Shown here: piece by piece, positions 8,976-17,608 of the stretch
Position numbering within the stretch: position 1 is the first letter of the stretch
Layout: each line of letters opens with the position of its first letter
Source: Paramoeba atlantica
Lineage: Eukaryota > Discosea
Assembly: GCA_977017575.1 (NCBI GenBank)
Contig: CDRNVI010000027.1
Span: 217,689-281,688 of the forward strand
Length of the DNA: 64,000 nucleotides
Reading direction: 5' to 3'
Notes under the pieces: model-generated
What the model saw: only the letters and a program-made list of their open reading frames with translations
Told to the model about the DNA's origin: nothing
Databases searched by the model: none
Program-made: the position numbers and the translations under genes

Positions 8976-10564
8976 TGGTTCAGGAGTTTTACGAACAGGT
9001 TCCTTTCCTTAAATCGTATTCAATTTTATGTCCAAGGCGCAGTTCCAAATTAGCTAAAACCGACGACTACCATATCCCCTTGCATGCAAAGGATAATATT
9101 CCGACGTTGAATGTTCAAAAATTACGGAAGTGGCTAACGGAACAACAGAATGATAGGCTAACGTACGTTCTTGATGAACTCACCAAGTTGCCCGAGAAAG
9201 CTGAGTCCGCTCCTTGCATTAAACCGGCATTGGCTCCAGGAGACATTCCAGCATTGATTCGGTCTAAAGTCATATCGAAGGTATCTACCGAAGAAGCCAA
9301 ACGACGCCCGACCATGCAATATATGGTTCCGTTCACTGTCCTTGAAAAAGACGACGCGGGCAAAGACAGAAGACGTTTTATTTCATGGACACGATCAGAC
9401 AATTTACGCCTAAAGGACTACGAACCAGCTGTTCCTCTCCTACACCCTTCTCGTTATTTATACGCAGTAAATGCTGAGGTGGGGGTAAAACGTGATCTAA
9501 TGTGTGGTTTTTACCAGGTTGGCTTACCCTTACGATCCCGAGCAAAGTTTCGGTTTCGTGCAGAAGATGGGCAATTATACGAAATGAATGTTTTACCCAT
9601 GGGCCACAGATGTGCGCCTGAAATTATGCATTGCATGACAGCAGCGTTGGCAGGAAATAAAGATTATTGCTCAAAATCCCACTCGTATCAACACGGTTCT
9701 ACTGATATCTATATAGATGGAGTTCGTTTTTCCGGATCTAGAAAACATGCAGACGAGTATGTTTATTTTATTGACTCGCGTGCGCGAGTGGCAGGAGCTC
9801 GATTTAAAGATCAGGACGTTCCTCCGACGAAACAATACGTGTTCAACGGAGTGAAATTTGATCACGCATCAAGCCGGGTCTGCTTGGGACCGAAGGTTGT
9901 GAGCAAATTGAAACGGGATACTTTTTCGAGACTCAATTTCTTAGAGCTGGAGGCGGCGGTGGGGCGTCTACTGTACTGCTCTTCGATACTTGGTGTGGTA
10001 ATCCCGCAATATCACTTTGCGATAAAAATAGTACAACGACGTATTAATTACTTGAACCGACATCCTTTTGCAAAGGACAAAATCGTGGATCTTCCCATGA
10101 AAACTCGTGTGATCTTAGCTCAATGGCGTGACGACTTGATTAAAAACGTGCCGATAAGAGCACCCCCTCACCCCGCCACTGCACCTCCGCGTCATAAACT
10201 CTTTACAGACGCCTCCTCAAAAGGATGGGGAGCAATTCTGTACATGGATAGCGGAGAGGTTAATATTTTGGGCGCACCTTGGCCAGCAGAATGGACCTAC
10301 GAAGTTAACAAATCAGAAGCGGCGGCGGTGCGATTCGCCCTCGAAGAATTCCAAAAATATTTCGAGCAAGGGACTTGCGTTCAGCTTTGGATTGATAATA
10401 CGTCTTGTCGAGCAGCGTTGAATCGGAAAATATGCAAGTCTGATGGCATAGCGAAAGAATTGAAAAGCATTTTACAGAGTTTAAAGAATAAAGGAATATG
10501 TATTCAAGCTCATTATATTTCTACGAAACTAAATCCAGCGGACCCAATAAGCAGAATTTTTTAG
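7847..10564 (+). CDS. RT-RNase H of C-1
   Basis: The -1 frame is open from 7847 across nearly all of YR to TAG 10564. The likely start of the RT product is ATG 8975, which shares a base with the YR stop and so suggests termination-reinitiation. RT motifs: RRRFISWTR, KRDLMCGFYQVGLP (A), MNVLPMGHRCAPE (B), IYIDGVRFSG as motif C (9710-9721, YxDG instead of YxDD). RNase H: FTDASSKGWGA, NKSEAAAVRFA, LWIDNTSC, NPADPISR. The N-terminal 376 codons only mirror YR in another frame. Confidence 0.85.
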   Translation: MEKFAKLVREVLSQISQNQCPECAQNYSYPNTDQNASLHTTDSTKGLTSNTCRAPHRFANSQRTKTRTQSRCIPRPSSKHYSGNSEDKSGRSGLRPADRSDSADVGKVDLEQQNTPMEKRKRILSREAPRDEFSNRHFVSPDSTRRAVNSPQLCSRSSHGFHVDGDGMQSVEVVHKSDSGPGGHGTTTSNATDNTSHVAKIVHTPVDNTSNDGPAMLESRVTLDRNGRAKKGAISECKFERNNNLLGTFHEDHSSKSVPTVHVRDHHGSGHKPNSSVCKQPATRATNEHRDSSGDGSPYSRRPRRRIWHALNQERSHHLSISGNSRRPPQLIGSNESLKALERRKSTAVQRQPNNYGKSVRDSEGVSTSPRCIDNVMVQEFYEQVPFLKSYSILCPRRSSKLAKTDDYHIPLHAKDNIPTLNVQKLRKWLTEQQNDRLTYVLDELTKLPEKAESAPCIKPALAPGDIPALIRSKVISKVSTEEAKRRPTMQYMVPFTVLEKDDAGKDRRRFISWTRSDNLRLKDYEPAVPLLHPSRYLYAVNAEVGVKRDLMCGFYQVGLPLRSRAKFRFRAEDGQLYEMNVLPMGHRCAPEIMHCMTAALAGNKDYCSKSHSYQHGSTDIYIDGVRFSGSRKHADEYVYFIDSRARVAGARFKDQDVPPTKQYVFNGVKFDHASSRVCLGPKVVSKLKRDTFSRLNFLELEAAVGRLLYCSSILGVVIPQYHFAIKIVQRRINYLNRHPFAKDKIVDLPMKTRVILAQWRDDLIKNVPIRAPPHPATAPPRHKLFTDASSKGWGAILYMDSGEVNILGAPWPAEWTYEVNKSEAAAVRFALEEFQKYFEQGTCVQLWIDNTSCRAALNRKICKSDGIAKELKSILQSLKNKGICIQAHYISTKLNPADPISRIF

Positions 10565-10574
10565 AGATTAAACA

Positions 10575-10605
<31 letters not shown>

Positions 10606-10823
10606 GATTGCTTCTATATTTTGACCCAGTAGACGAACCAAGTAGGTCCATTGGGGGGGGGTATACGAGTTGAAAACAAGCAATCAAATTAGCAAATCTT
10701 TTTGTTTCCACAGATGTACCTTTTGTTTTTTTCTCTCAGCCCAAAACTAGCAATTTAATCTCCCCTAAGTATATACTACAAACAAGAAACAGTAAAAACT
10801 AAAACAAGCAATACAGAACCAAT

Positions 10824-10937
10824 CCATTCGCGCGTCCCGGACCGGGTCTTTCGACCTCACCACGGCCTGACTTGTGAACCCTTCCCTTGTTATATGGGAG
10901 GGCGCAGGCGCGGGCCTGTGTCGACAGCGACACGGTC
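10824..10937 (-). ncRNA. Conserved structured RNA, antisense within C-1
   Basis: The reverse complement aligns over 114 nt, at about 85 percent identity by eye and without gaps, with 15474-15587 downstream of an E-family non-LTR ORF. Hairpins: GTGTCG..CGACAC, CCCTCCC..GGGAAGGG, and GGTC-GAAA-GACC with a GNRA-type tetraloop. The first two stems change in a paired way against the other copy. Likely the 3' end of a non-LTR element captured in inverse orientation; function unknown. Confidence 0.6.
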
Positions 10938-11425
10938 AAAGATTGCTTCTTCTTTCAAAAAAAAAAAAAAAATGTATTTAGTGAATGATCAAATGTAGGT
11001 TTATCAAGCTTCCGTTCGCAGCTTGGCTAGCTTCGCAATGGAATTTTGTATGTGGAACGTGCAGCGATTTAATATACGAGAGACAGGATGTTGTGAGGAG
11101 ACGAGCGATCGGGGTTTGTTTGTTTGTTTGTTTTTCCGGATTGCTCCGGATGGTCACTGGCAAGCCAGACCCTTCACAGACAGATTTGGAAGTTCCGAGG
11201 CCGACGTCCTCTACCAGTTTCCGCTTGTCCAAGGCGGCACCAACGTGCTGTTGCCAACACGCTGCGTCGACGAACTGTACGTCAACACGGCGTACACAAG
11301 AGGTGTAAGCCGGGTAAGGGAGCTGGTTCCCTGAGGGGAGAGTCCGGGACGGTCCTCCGAGTACTGGGCCTAGTCGGTTATCAGCCCAGCCTCTTAGAGT
11401 GAGGCCGCCGGGAATATTGCGATGA

Positions 11426-11491
11426 GCGGGTTTGAACTCGCCGTCTGAGCACCATGTGCCTCAAACTTTGAATTCTTGCCACTCCGCCACC
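11426..11491 (-). promoter_or_regulatory. Pol III-like A and B boxes, antisense in C-1
   Basis: On the minus strand GGTGGCGGAGTGGCAAG (11491-11475) fits the tRNA A box (TGGCNNAGTGG) exactly, and AGTTCAAACCC about 33 nt later fits the B box (GWTCRANNC). I could not fold a complete cloverleaf, so a tRNA-derived SINE head is more likely than a working tRNA gene. Confidence 0.4.
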
Positions 11492-11509
11492 TCCGCCCCG
11501 ATCGGGGTG

Positions 11510-12224
11510 GTGGCTGCGTGCCAGGGGGCAAAGCCCCTTCACTACGTATTATATTTTTATATTATGCTTTTGAAATAGTTTGCGCGCTATATACATCCGG
11601 ATAGTTGCATCAATAATACGAATATTCTTTAGCTAGTAAATATAGGCAGTGGATGAGATTCAGGATATCAGCGATATATTTCTTTAGCTCTTACAACAAT
11701 GTTTTCTTACAAGTTGTTTTTAATGTATGTGGAAGACTCTCGTCGTTGATTTCTGATAGTTTACGAGAGGAAATTTAGACGAGAACAAATACGAATTTGA
11801 AAAGACTCCTTTTTCTCGAATGGCCCTACGAGGCACATAATCTCTGATTATGAATTCTATTATATCTTTTAATATGATTTAAATTATAACTTTATGTAGA
11901 TTGTGTATAGTTTTATAGCTTACATTCTCTTACAAGTTATTTTTATTAGTGTGCGATGCCCTCCCACCAGCCCCCAACCAGTGGCTGCGTGCCAGGGGGC
12001 AAAGCCCCTTCACTACGTATTATATTTTTATATTATGCTTTTGAAATAGTTTGCGCGCTATATACATCCGGATAGTTGCATCAATAATACGAATATTCTT
12101 TAGCTAGTAAATATAGGCAGTGGATGAGATTCAGGATATCAGCGATATATTTCTTTAGCTCTTACAACAATGTTTTCTTACAAGTTGTTTTTAATGTATG
12201 TGGAAGACTCTCGTCGTTGATTTC
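11510..12224 (+). repeat. B1-A2-B2 split direct repeats of C-1
   Basis: B1 11510-11753 and B2 11981-12224 are identical 244-bp repeats that open with a GGGGGC-AAA-GCCCCT hairpin and end GTTGATTTC. A2 11754-11958 repeats A1. The A2-B2 spacer is CCCTCCCACCAGCCCCCAAC plus two bases. Inverted arms CTCTCGT/ACGAGAG flank the B1/A2 junction. Confidence 0.9.
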
Positions 12225-13514
12225 TCCATGCAATATATGATCCCCTTTACAGTGGTTGAAACCGACGATGAAGGTAATCAACGCCGCAGGTTTATATCCT
12301 GGACACGAGATGACAACAACAGGCTTTTAAATTATGAACCGGAAGTTGCGCTGTATCACCCATCCAAATATCTACACAAATCACATGATGCTATGGCAGT
12401 GAAGCGCGACTTCACTTGTGGTTTTTACCAAATTAGTATTCCCTTGAAGGCACGGCCCAAGTTTAGATTTCGATCGACATTGGGCGAAGTTTTCGAGATG
12501 AACGTTCTTCCCATGAGTCATCGCTGCGCACCAGAAATCATGCACACTGTTACCGCCGCAATTGCCGGCGAGAGGTCGGTGTGTCAGGAGCGTTTCTCGT
12601 TTCACAGAGGTGCCACTGACGTTTACGTCGACGGAGTTCGTTTTTCGGGGACAGCGAACGATGCCGTCGAATACGCTCGCTTTATTGACGAGCGGTGTTC
12701 CAAAGCAAACGGCCTCTTTAAAGACGCCGGACAGCCCCCTGCTTTGAAGTATGTTTTCAATGGGGTGGCTTTCGACCACGACACTCATACGGTCTGCCTG
12801 GGACCGAGAGTGGTCAGTAAACTGCAAAAAGACAAATTTCATAAATTGTCTTTTGGTGATCTTGAGGCGGCGGTGGGGCGTCTTCTGTATGGATCTGCAG
12901 TCTTGCGGCTCAATATGCCACGCTTTTATTTCGCGATGAAAGTCGCGCAGCGTAGGATCAACTTATTAAATCGCTGTCCGTATTTGATCGACAAGCCAGT
13001 TGATCTTCCGGTAGTTACTCGTTCTACACTTACCGAATGGCGAAATGAATTGATATGCAATCTTCCCCGACCCCCGCCTCCTCATCCTGACACCGTTCCT
13101 CACCACCACAAGTTATACACGGATGCTTCTGCGAAGGGATGGGGGGCCATCATTTACCTTGATTCTGGGGAGGTATTAATTACTGGTGAGGCATGGCCGA
13201 AAAATTTTAAGTATGAAGTGAATCGGGCCGAAGCGATGGCGGTCCGCTTAGCTATTAAAAAGTTTGCTATGCACTCCCCCAAAGGAACGTGCTTGGATAT
13301 CTTCGTGGATAACACCTCCTGTAAGGCAGCGTTGAACAGGAGATTATCGAAGTCAGAAGGAGTGTCAAAGGAATTGAAAGAAATAATACGAGACACTGAG
13401 AAACGTGGGATTTGTGTCGAGGCGAGATATGTGTCTACGTTGAACAATCCGGCCGATCATATAAGTCGGGGTAAAGAAGTTGACATTAAACAGATTGAAA
13501 AGTGTGTGATGTAA
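12225..13514 (+). pseudogene. A-1 RT-RNase H, 3' part
   Basis: Continues the A-1 RT after the C-1 insertion and ends at TAA 13514; matches 19078-20367. Motif A KRDFTCGFYQISIP, motif C VYVDGVRFSG, then RNase H (YTDASAKGWGA, NRAEAMAVRLA, IFVDNTSC, NPADHISRG). One change against A-2 alters motif B from LPMGHRC to LPMSHRC, likely harmful. Separated from its 5' part by C-1, so not functional as it stands. Confidence 0.85.
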
Positions 13515-13518
13515 AGGG

Positions 13519-13549
13519 CACGATAATAGACCGGTCATCTATTATTGTG
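13519..13549 (+). other. Stem-loop just after the A-1 RT stop
   Basis: CACGATAATAGA and TCTATTATTGTG form a 12-bp stem around a 7-nt loop five bases after the stop codon. The identical structure follows A-2 RT at 20372-20402. It may help 3' processing or priming; this is inference. Confidence 0.6.
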
Positions 13550-13633
13550 TTATCCTTCCCTAGTTATTTTCGAAAAAAAAAAAAAAAAATTACTGTGTGT
13601 TTGGGAAAATATTGTGACGTGTGTGTGGGCAGG

Positions 13634-14316
13634 TAGCCGCCGGGTTTGGCGGGTGCAACCCGCTAACATAGTGATATATTATAAATTTATATTGTTTGTT
13701 TTGAAAGGCCTATTTTGTCAAGATGATGTAGAAGCTACATACGTTTCAATTTGCTTTTCATGTATATGATATGAATAGGTGAACTCATGTGAAAATAAAT
13801 TATTATTTCATCTTTATAGTTATTTTCTTTTATGTCCTGTGCGGCCCCTCGGTGTGGATTTCTAGAAGTCTACGCATGGAAATTTAACCGAGGGGCTAAT
13901 ATCGGGTCAAATGCCCCGGAAGGGGGTTATAATTTTCATTGTTCTTTTCCCCGAAAGGGGGTTGTAATTGAATCATTTATAAAAGCTACAATATGTATTC
14001 TGAAAATTTACATATTTACTGATTACTTACTTGTAGAATCTTTTTCCTTTACGCGTTTTTTGTCCCACCCACCAAACCCCCATCCTATAGCCGCCGGGTT
14101 TGGCGGGTGCAACCCGCTAACATAGTGATATATTATAAATTTATATTGTTTGTTTTGAAAGGCCTATTTTGTCAAGATGATGTAGAAGCTACATACGTTT
14201 CAATTTGCTTTTCATGTATATGATATGAATAGGTGAACTCATGTGAAAATAAATTATTATTTCATCTTTATAGTTATTTTCTTTTATGTCCTGTGCGGCC
14301 CCTCGGTGTGGATTTC
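13634..14316 (+). repeat. B1-A2-B2 split direct repeats of A-1
   Basis: B1 13634-13862 and B2 14088-14316 are 229-bp copies beginning with hairpins CCGCC..GGCGG and GCGGGT..ACCCGC and ending GTGTGGATTTC. A2 13863-14061 is the family A left repeat. The spacer between A2 and B2 contains CCCACCCACCAAACCCCC. Confidence 0.9.
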
Positions 14317-14512
14317 GACCCGGATCCACCTCTGCTCCTGAATTAGAGGGTGATGCAATTTTTTTTTCTTTTTCTTTTCTTTGGTTTGGTTTCGTCAAAT
14401 AGAGTGATTTGTTGTAGATTGATTTATAGAGATAAATTTGAAAAAAAAAAAAAAAAGAACTGATACCGTACATTCATAGAAAGTTAGAACTCATACTCTT
14501 CCCCCCTATTAA
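14317..14512 (+). pseudogene. C-terminal tail and 3' UTR of a family E non-LTR element (E-0)
   Basis: Right after A-1 the codons DPDPPLLLN-stop (14317-14346) resemble the end of E-1 (VDPLPPLIEQ-stop). A T-rich tract, an A-run and ATACCGTACAT..GAACTC.TACTCTTCCCCCC follow; the latter recurs after E-1 at 15775-15820. So A-1 probably inserted into the last codons of an E element. The rest of E-0 is outside the window. Confidence 0.55.
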
Positions 14513-14547
14513 ACCACAAAAAAAAAAATACTAAAAAGTGTGGTAAA

Positions 14548-15294
14548 GGAGCAAGCAGCTGGGCGTTCGTAACTCCTTCCAGAGACACGGGCCACGCCTT
14601 TAACCCCACAGAGTTCCGCATCCTATCCCGCTGGTGGTTAGGTGTGCCCGTGTACGGGGAAGAAGGTACATGTCCCAAGGGGAACTGCACACTCCCATTG
14701 GACATACACGGCGATCACGCTCTCACATGCAAGCACGGGGACGGTATCATCGGCCGTCACAACGCCTTGGCCGATCACTTTGCCGATACTTGCAGTAACG
14801 CACGCCTAGCTCCCCAACGGGAAAAAAGCCTCGGGAACCGGGGCCCCGGAGGCGCTCTGACTAGACCCGGGGACGTCTTCCTTCCGAGTCTCTTCCTCGG
14901 GAAACCTATCGTGCTTGACTTCGCGGTCACTCACGCCCAGCAATCTAAATACACGGACACAGTCCGAAATGCTAGCTGGGTGGCCGCGGGGTCCTTCGCA
15001 GAGCATTATGCCTCAGAGCAGAAAGTTCGACAACGCCGTGAATCTGAAGATGCCGGAAGCGATTTCACAGCTATGGTGGTCGAGAGCTATGGCTCTTGGA
15101 GTTCCAGTGCTTTAGCCGTTCTCCGGAAGGTTGGAGAACGAAGGGCAAAAGCGTCCAACGGTATCTTGACAGACGAGGCCTCTACGCTCCGTCTCGTGAC
15201 CGACATGAACGTAACATTGATGCGTTGCCAGGCACGCATGATGATTACGCGCCTGCCGGCTGTGGACCCCTTGCCCCCTTTAATCGAGCAATAG
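14548..15294 (+). pseudogene. Family E non-LTR retrotransposon, endonuclease fragment (E-1)
   Basis: 5'-truncated. From GASSWAFVTPSRDTG it reads through NPTEFRILSRWWLG, a zinc-binding motif (CPKGNCTLPLDIHGDHALTC, C-x4-C..H-x4-C) and an RLE-like core RPGDVFLP..PIVLDFAVTH, ending at TAG 15294. It aligns with the C-terminus of E-2 (35190-35438 plus 41034-41523). RLE domains nick the target for target-primed reverse transcription in R2-like elements; here there is no RT, so it is a dead 3' end. The motif is P-x-D..D, slightly off the PD..D of family F. Confidence 0.75.
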
Positions 15295-15473
15295 CACGAT
15301 GACGGATGTGCAAGATGGGCCGCTCAGCCGGAACTCGAACAGCTGGTCCGGATGCTGGTCGATGCCGGCAGGGTCTATGCTCACGCCTAGTCCGCCAGGG
15401 CTAGGTACTCCAAGTGAGGTAGGACATGGGTAGGGAACTTTGTTCCTCCCCGTCGGCCTGCATCATGCTCCGC

Positions 15474-15587
15474 GACCGTGCCGCTGTCGGCACAGGCCCA
15501 TTGCTTGCGCCCTCTCGTACAACAAGAGAAGGGTTAACAAGGCAAGCTGGGAGAGGTCGAAAGACCCGGTCCGGAACGCGCGAATGG
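15474..15587 (+). ncRNA. Conserved structured RNA downstream of E-1
   Basis: 114 nt aligning without gaps with the antisense copies in C-1 (10824-10937) and C-2 (39632-39745). Hairpins: GTGCCG-CTGT-CGGCAC, CCCTCTC..GAGAAGGG and GGTC-GAAA-GACC. Base changes between copies keep pairing in the first two stems. It lies in the 3' UTR of E-1 and may be the RNA structure recognised by the E protein during target priming; that is inference. Confidence 0.6.
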
Positions 15588-15835
15588 TTAGGGGAAAGTC
15601 TGCCCCTCCTAGCAGAGGGAGACCTTACCCTCCCTGGAAAGCTGGAAAGATTGGTAAGGGGAAGTGGGTAAGATGGGAAAGCATGTATTTACTAGTTTTA
15701 TAATTTGCTCGTTTTCAAAATGGGGGGAAGTGAGGGAAAGAAGTTGAGCAAGTAGGAAAGTAAGTGAGAAAGTCATACCGTACATACATATATAAAGTCA
15801 GAACTCGTACTCTTCCCCCCCTAAAAAAAAAACAA
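15588..15835 (+). other. Non-coding 3' flank of E-1
   Basis: Purine-rich DNA without a convincing ORF, then ATACCGTACAT..GAACTCGTACTCTTCCCCCC (15775-15820) shared with the tail of E-0, then an A-run. Probably the end of the E-1 3' UTR. Confidence 0.5.
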
Positions 15836-16041
15836 GGTTCTACCAAATCGGAGTTCCGCGCGCGGCACGTGCCAAATTTCGTTTTCGTGACCAAGATGGA
15901 GTCTTGCACCAGGTGAAAGTTATGCCCATGGGGCACCGATGCGCCCCGGAAATTATGCACAAACTGACAGCAGCTATCGCGTGCGACTCTGCTGTATGCA
16001 AGCCCACACTGGGCTCCTGTATTGGCTCCGTGGATATTTAC
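15836..16041 (+). pseudogene. Family D YR-element RT fragment, part 1
   Basis: 68 codons: FYQIGVPRAARAKFRFR (after motif A), VMPMGHRCAPEIMH (motif B) up to GSVDIY, the start of motif C. At 16041 element A-2 interrupts; the frame resumes at 21170 with IDGIRFAGT, rebuilding IYIDG exactly. It is a fourth YR-element lineage, distinct from A, B and C. Both ends are truncated. Confidence 0.8.
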
Positions 16042-16239
16042 TAGAAGTCTACGCATGGAAATTTAACCGAGGGGCTAATATCGGGTCAAATGCCCCGGAA
16101 GGGGGTTATAATTTTCATTGTTCTTTTCCCCGAAAGGGGGTTGTAATTGAATCATTTATAAAAGCTACAATATGTATTCTGAAAATTTACATATTTACTG
16201 ATTACTTACTTGTAGAATCTTTTTCCTTTACGCGTTTTT
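16042..16239 (+). repeat. Split direct repeat A1 of A-2
   Basis: Matches A2 at 20716-20914. It contains the inverted partner ACCGAGGGGC of the B-end GCCCCTCGGT, and a candidate trans-splice acceptor ACTTGTAG with AG at 16214-16215. The 24 bases after that AG occur again right after the spliced-leader relic at 16272. Confidence 0.85.
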
Positions 16240-16271
16240 AACGATAAAGATACAGTTTCTGTACCTTGTTG
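16238..16271 (+). other. Spliced-leader relic in the A-2 5' region
   Basis: TTAACGATAAAGATACAG followed by TTTCTGTACCTTGTTG. The core GATACAGTTTCTGTAC equals that of kinetoplastid spliced leaders as I recall them. It is joined to AATCTTTTTCCTTTACGCG, precisely the sequence that follows the AG at 16214-16215 in repeat A, as a trans-spliced RNA would be. Absent from the internal A2 repeat. Confidence 0.8.
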
Positions 16272-16303
16272 AATCTTTTTCCTTTACGCGTTTTTTGTTT
16301 ACC

Positions 16304-17608
16304 ATGCGTTCCCAGCGACTTCGCGTGCCGGCGAACCCAGGACATGAGCGAGACCGCAGCCCTAAGCGAACACGTCCTCTCTCCCCTTTGGACCCCGACA
16401 AACGCCGTTCCTTGTCTTGTCCGGCTGGGCGACCACCTCGTCCTGATCCAGCTTCGCCAGTAGACTCTTTCGCGGTTCCTTCGCTGCGCTATTCTGGCCG
16501 AAACCGACGCACAGTACACCCTTCTCCTTACCCCAGCCCTTACCCTGACCCCCTAACGGCCCCCCAGAACTCGGGAGATGTTCCCCCACGGCGGCAGAGC
16601 ACGCTCAACCCTGACCAAGTTGAGCCTTCCCGCTCCCCTCAGCGTTATGAAGACCTTAATCTCGACCATGTAGACCGTGCTATTCGATCCAACCAAAATG
16701 CGCGTGGAATATTGACTCAGACTGCTAAGGAAGAATTTGTAACCAAGATAATTAATCTTCTTCGCAAAGAATACCAGGTCACTGTCGAGGCAGTGTGGTC
16801 TCGACCAGGTGATGACATTCGACAGACAGTCATAGGCGACGTTTACATGAAGCACCCAAATGACCCAGTGTCCTTAGAATTGGTCGCTGAGTGGGATGGT
16901 GATGTCAATACGGCATACCGCTTTCCCCATCCCGACATTACGTATCACGATTTGACGGTCGTCCGTGTTCGGGCAAAGATGCCTGGAGGGCAGCCGGTGG
17001 AATCTTTAATCCCGTCCTTTGAACGAGTACGTATTACAGACCCCAAAAGCTTCTCCCCCTACGACCCGGTTACGTGGCAACCGTGGATCGACACGGAGGA
17101 TTTGTTCAAGCCCCGAGACCTCATCCGTGAGCTGCGGGAGGCGCCGCAGCTAGGGGTTCGATTCAACCCGCCACCGCAGCGGGACCGTTTATTCAAGATC
17201 CTTATCGAATGGATCTACGCTGCTCGCCTGACGGAGGGTTGGATGGAGAAACATAACCTTGCTGTGGCAGAACTCATAATCGAGGAACTCCGCAATCTCT
17301 ACTGGGCCGCTGCGGGTGTTGCTGTCGAACGCGTGCAACAGCGACTGCATCGTGATGATGATCCGAAGGATCGTTATGGGCAACTCGTTCTCGACGAACA
17401 ACTCCGAGGTCGTCCCCAAGTTCGATCCTCCCGTCGTCGGCCTTTCTGCTTCTCGTGTCACCAGCCGGGCCACATTCGTGCGGACTGCCCGCAGATGGCT
17501 CAGGCCCAGCACCAGTTTCGTCCCTCCCATCCGACGAATCAGGATTTTCGCGGAGGGGTGGCGGGCGGCGCCGTCCGTTACGCCGGCGCAACACGGGGTT
17601 CCCACTAG
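16304..17608 (+). CDS. Gag-like protein of A-2
   Basis: 434 codons from ATG 16304, the first ATG after the spliced-leader junction. N-terminus (MRSQRLRVPANPG) is Arg/Pro-rich to about residue 90; a core of about 240 residues follows with the conserved FKPRDLIRELREAPQLGVRF block; the CCHC knuckle CFSCHQPGHIRADC sits near residue 384; the tail is Gly/Arg-rich. It ends CAC-TAG-GGA-ATG, leading in frame into YR. Likely the structural RNA-binding protein of the element. A near-identical N-terminus occurs in the B-2 Gag. Confidence 0.87.
   Translation: MRSQRLRVPANPGHERDRSPKRTRPLSPLDPDKRRSLSCPAGRPPRPDPASPVDSFAVPSLRYSGRNRRTVHPSPYPSPYPDPLTAPQNSGDVPPRRQSTLNPDQVEPSRSPQRYEDLNLDHVDRAIRSNQNARGILTQTAKEEFVTKIINLLRKEYQVTVEAVWSRPGDDIRQTVIGDVYMKHPNDPVSLELVAEWDGDVNTAYRFPHPDITYHDLTVVRVRAKMPGGQPVESLIPSFERVRITDPKSFSPYDPVTWQPWIDTEDLFKPRDLIRELREAPQLGVRFNPPPQRDRLFKILIEWIYAARLTEGWMEKHNLAVAELIIEELRNLYWAAAGVAVERVQQRLHRDDDPKDRYGQLVLDEQLRGRPQVRSSRRRPFCFSCHQPGHIRADCPQMAQAQHQFRPSHPTNQDFRGGVAGGAVRYAGATRGSH

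Larger units (their letters stand above)
10565..11509 (+). other. Long non-coding 3' region of C-1
   Basis: 945 bp between RT-RNase H and repeat B1, unlike A and B where this gap is short. It begins with (CA)n and an A-run (10573-10605), has a second A-run at 10958-10972, an antisense structured RNA at 10824-10937, an ORF of 103 codons at 11023-11334, and antisense pol III-like boxes at 11426-11491. The same region is present in C-2, so it belongs to the element and is probably captured non-LTR/SINE material. Confidence 0.7.
6632..12224 (+). mobile_element. YR retrotransposon family C, copy 1 (C-1), inserted in A-1 RT
   Basis: A complete 5,593-bp element: A1 6632-6833, Gag, YR, RT-RNase H, about 945 bp of non-coding DNA, B1 11510-11753, A2 11754-11958, a 22-bp spacer, B2 11981-12224. 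Starts TGATAGTTTACG, ends GTTGATTTC. Flanks AAAGACCA and TCCATGC join to the uninterrupted A-2 sequence at about 19077, with no duplication. Gag, YR and RT are all open, so this copy may be intact. Nearly identical to C-2 at 35439-41033, which suggests recent activity. Confidence 0.93.
1..14316 (+). mobile_element. YR retrotransposon family A, copy 1 (A-1), split by B-1 and C-1
   Basis: Pieces at 1-1310, 5783-6631 and 12225-14316 line up end to end with the uninterrupted copy A-2 (position 1 corresponds to 16919). They encode the Gag C-terminus, YR and RT-RNase H and end in the split direct repeats B1-A2-B2. The 5' end lies outside the window. The gaps are exactly elements B-1 (1311-5782) and C-1 (6632-12224). 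The right border falls after GTGGATTTC at 14316, where the C-terminal codons of a family E element begin. A-1 differs from A-2 at only a few bases, so it is young; its genes are now disrupted. Confidence 0.9.

Noticed and set aside
11404-11510. Functional tRNA gene on the minus strand
   Set aside because: A and B boxes fit, but the T arm does not pair properly and no anticodon stem forms.
15474-15587. HDV-like ribozyme, because of a GCGAATGG end reminiscent of HDV J4/2
   Set aside because: I could not find the matching P1 and P2 strands, and the P2 candidate is not conserved in the C-element copies.
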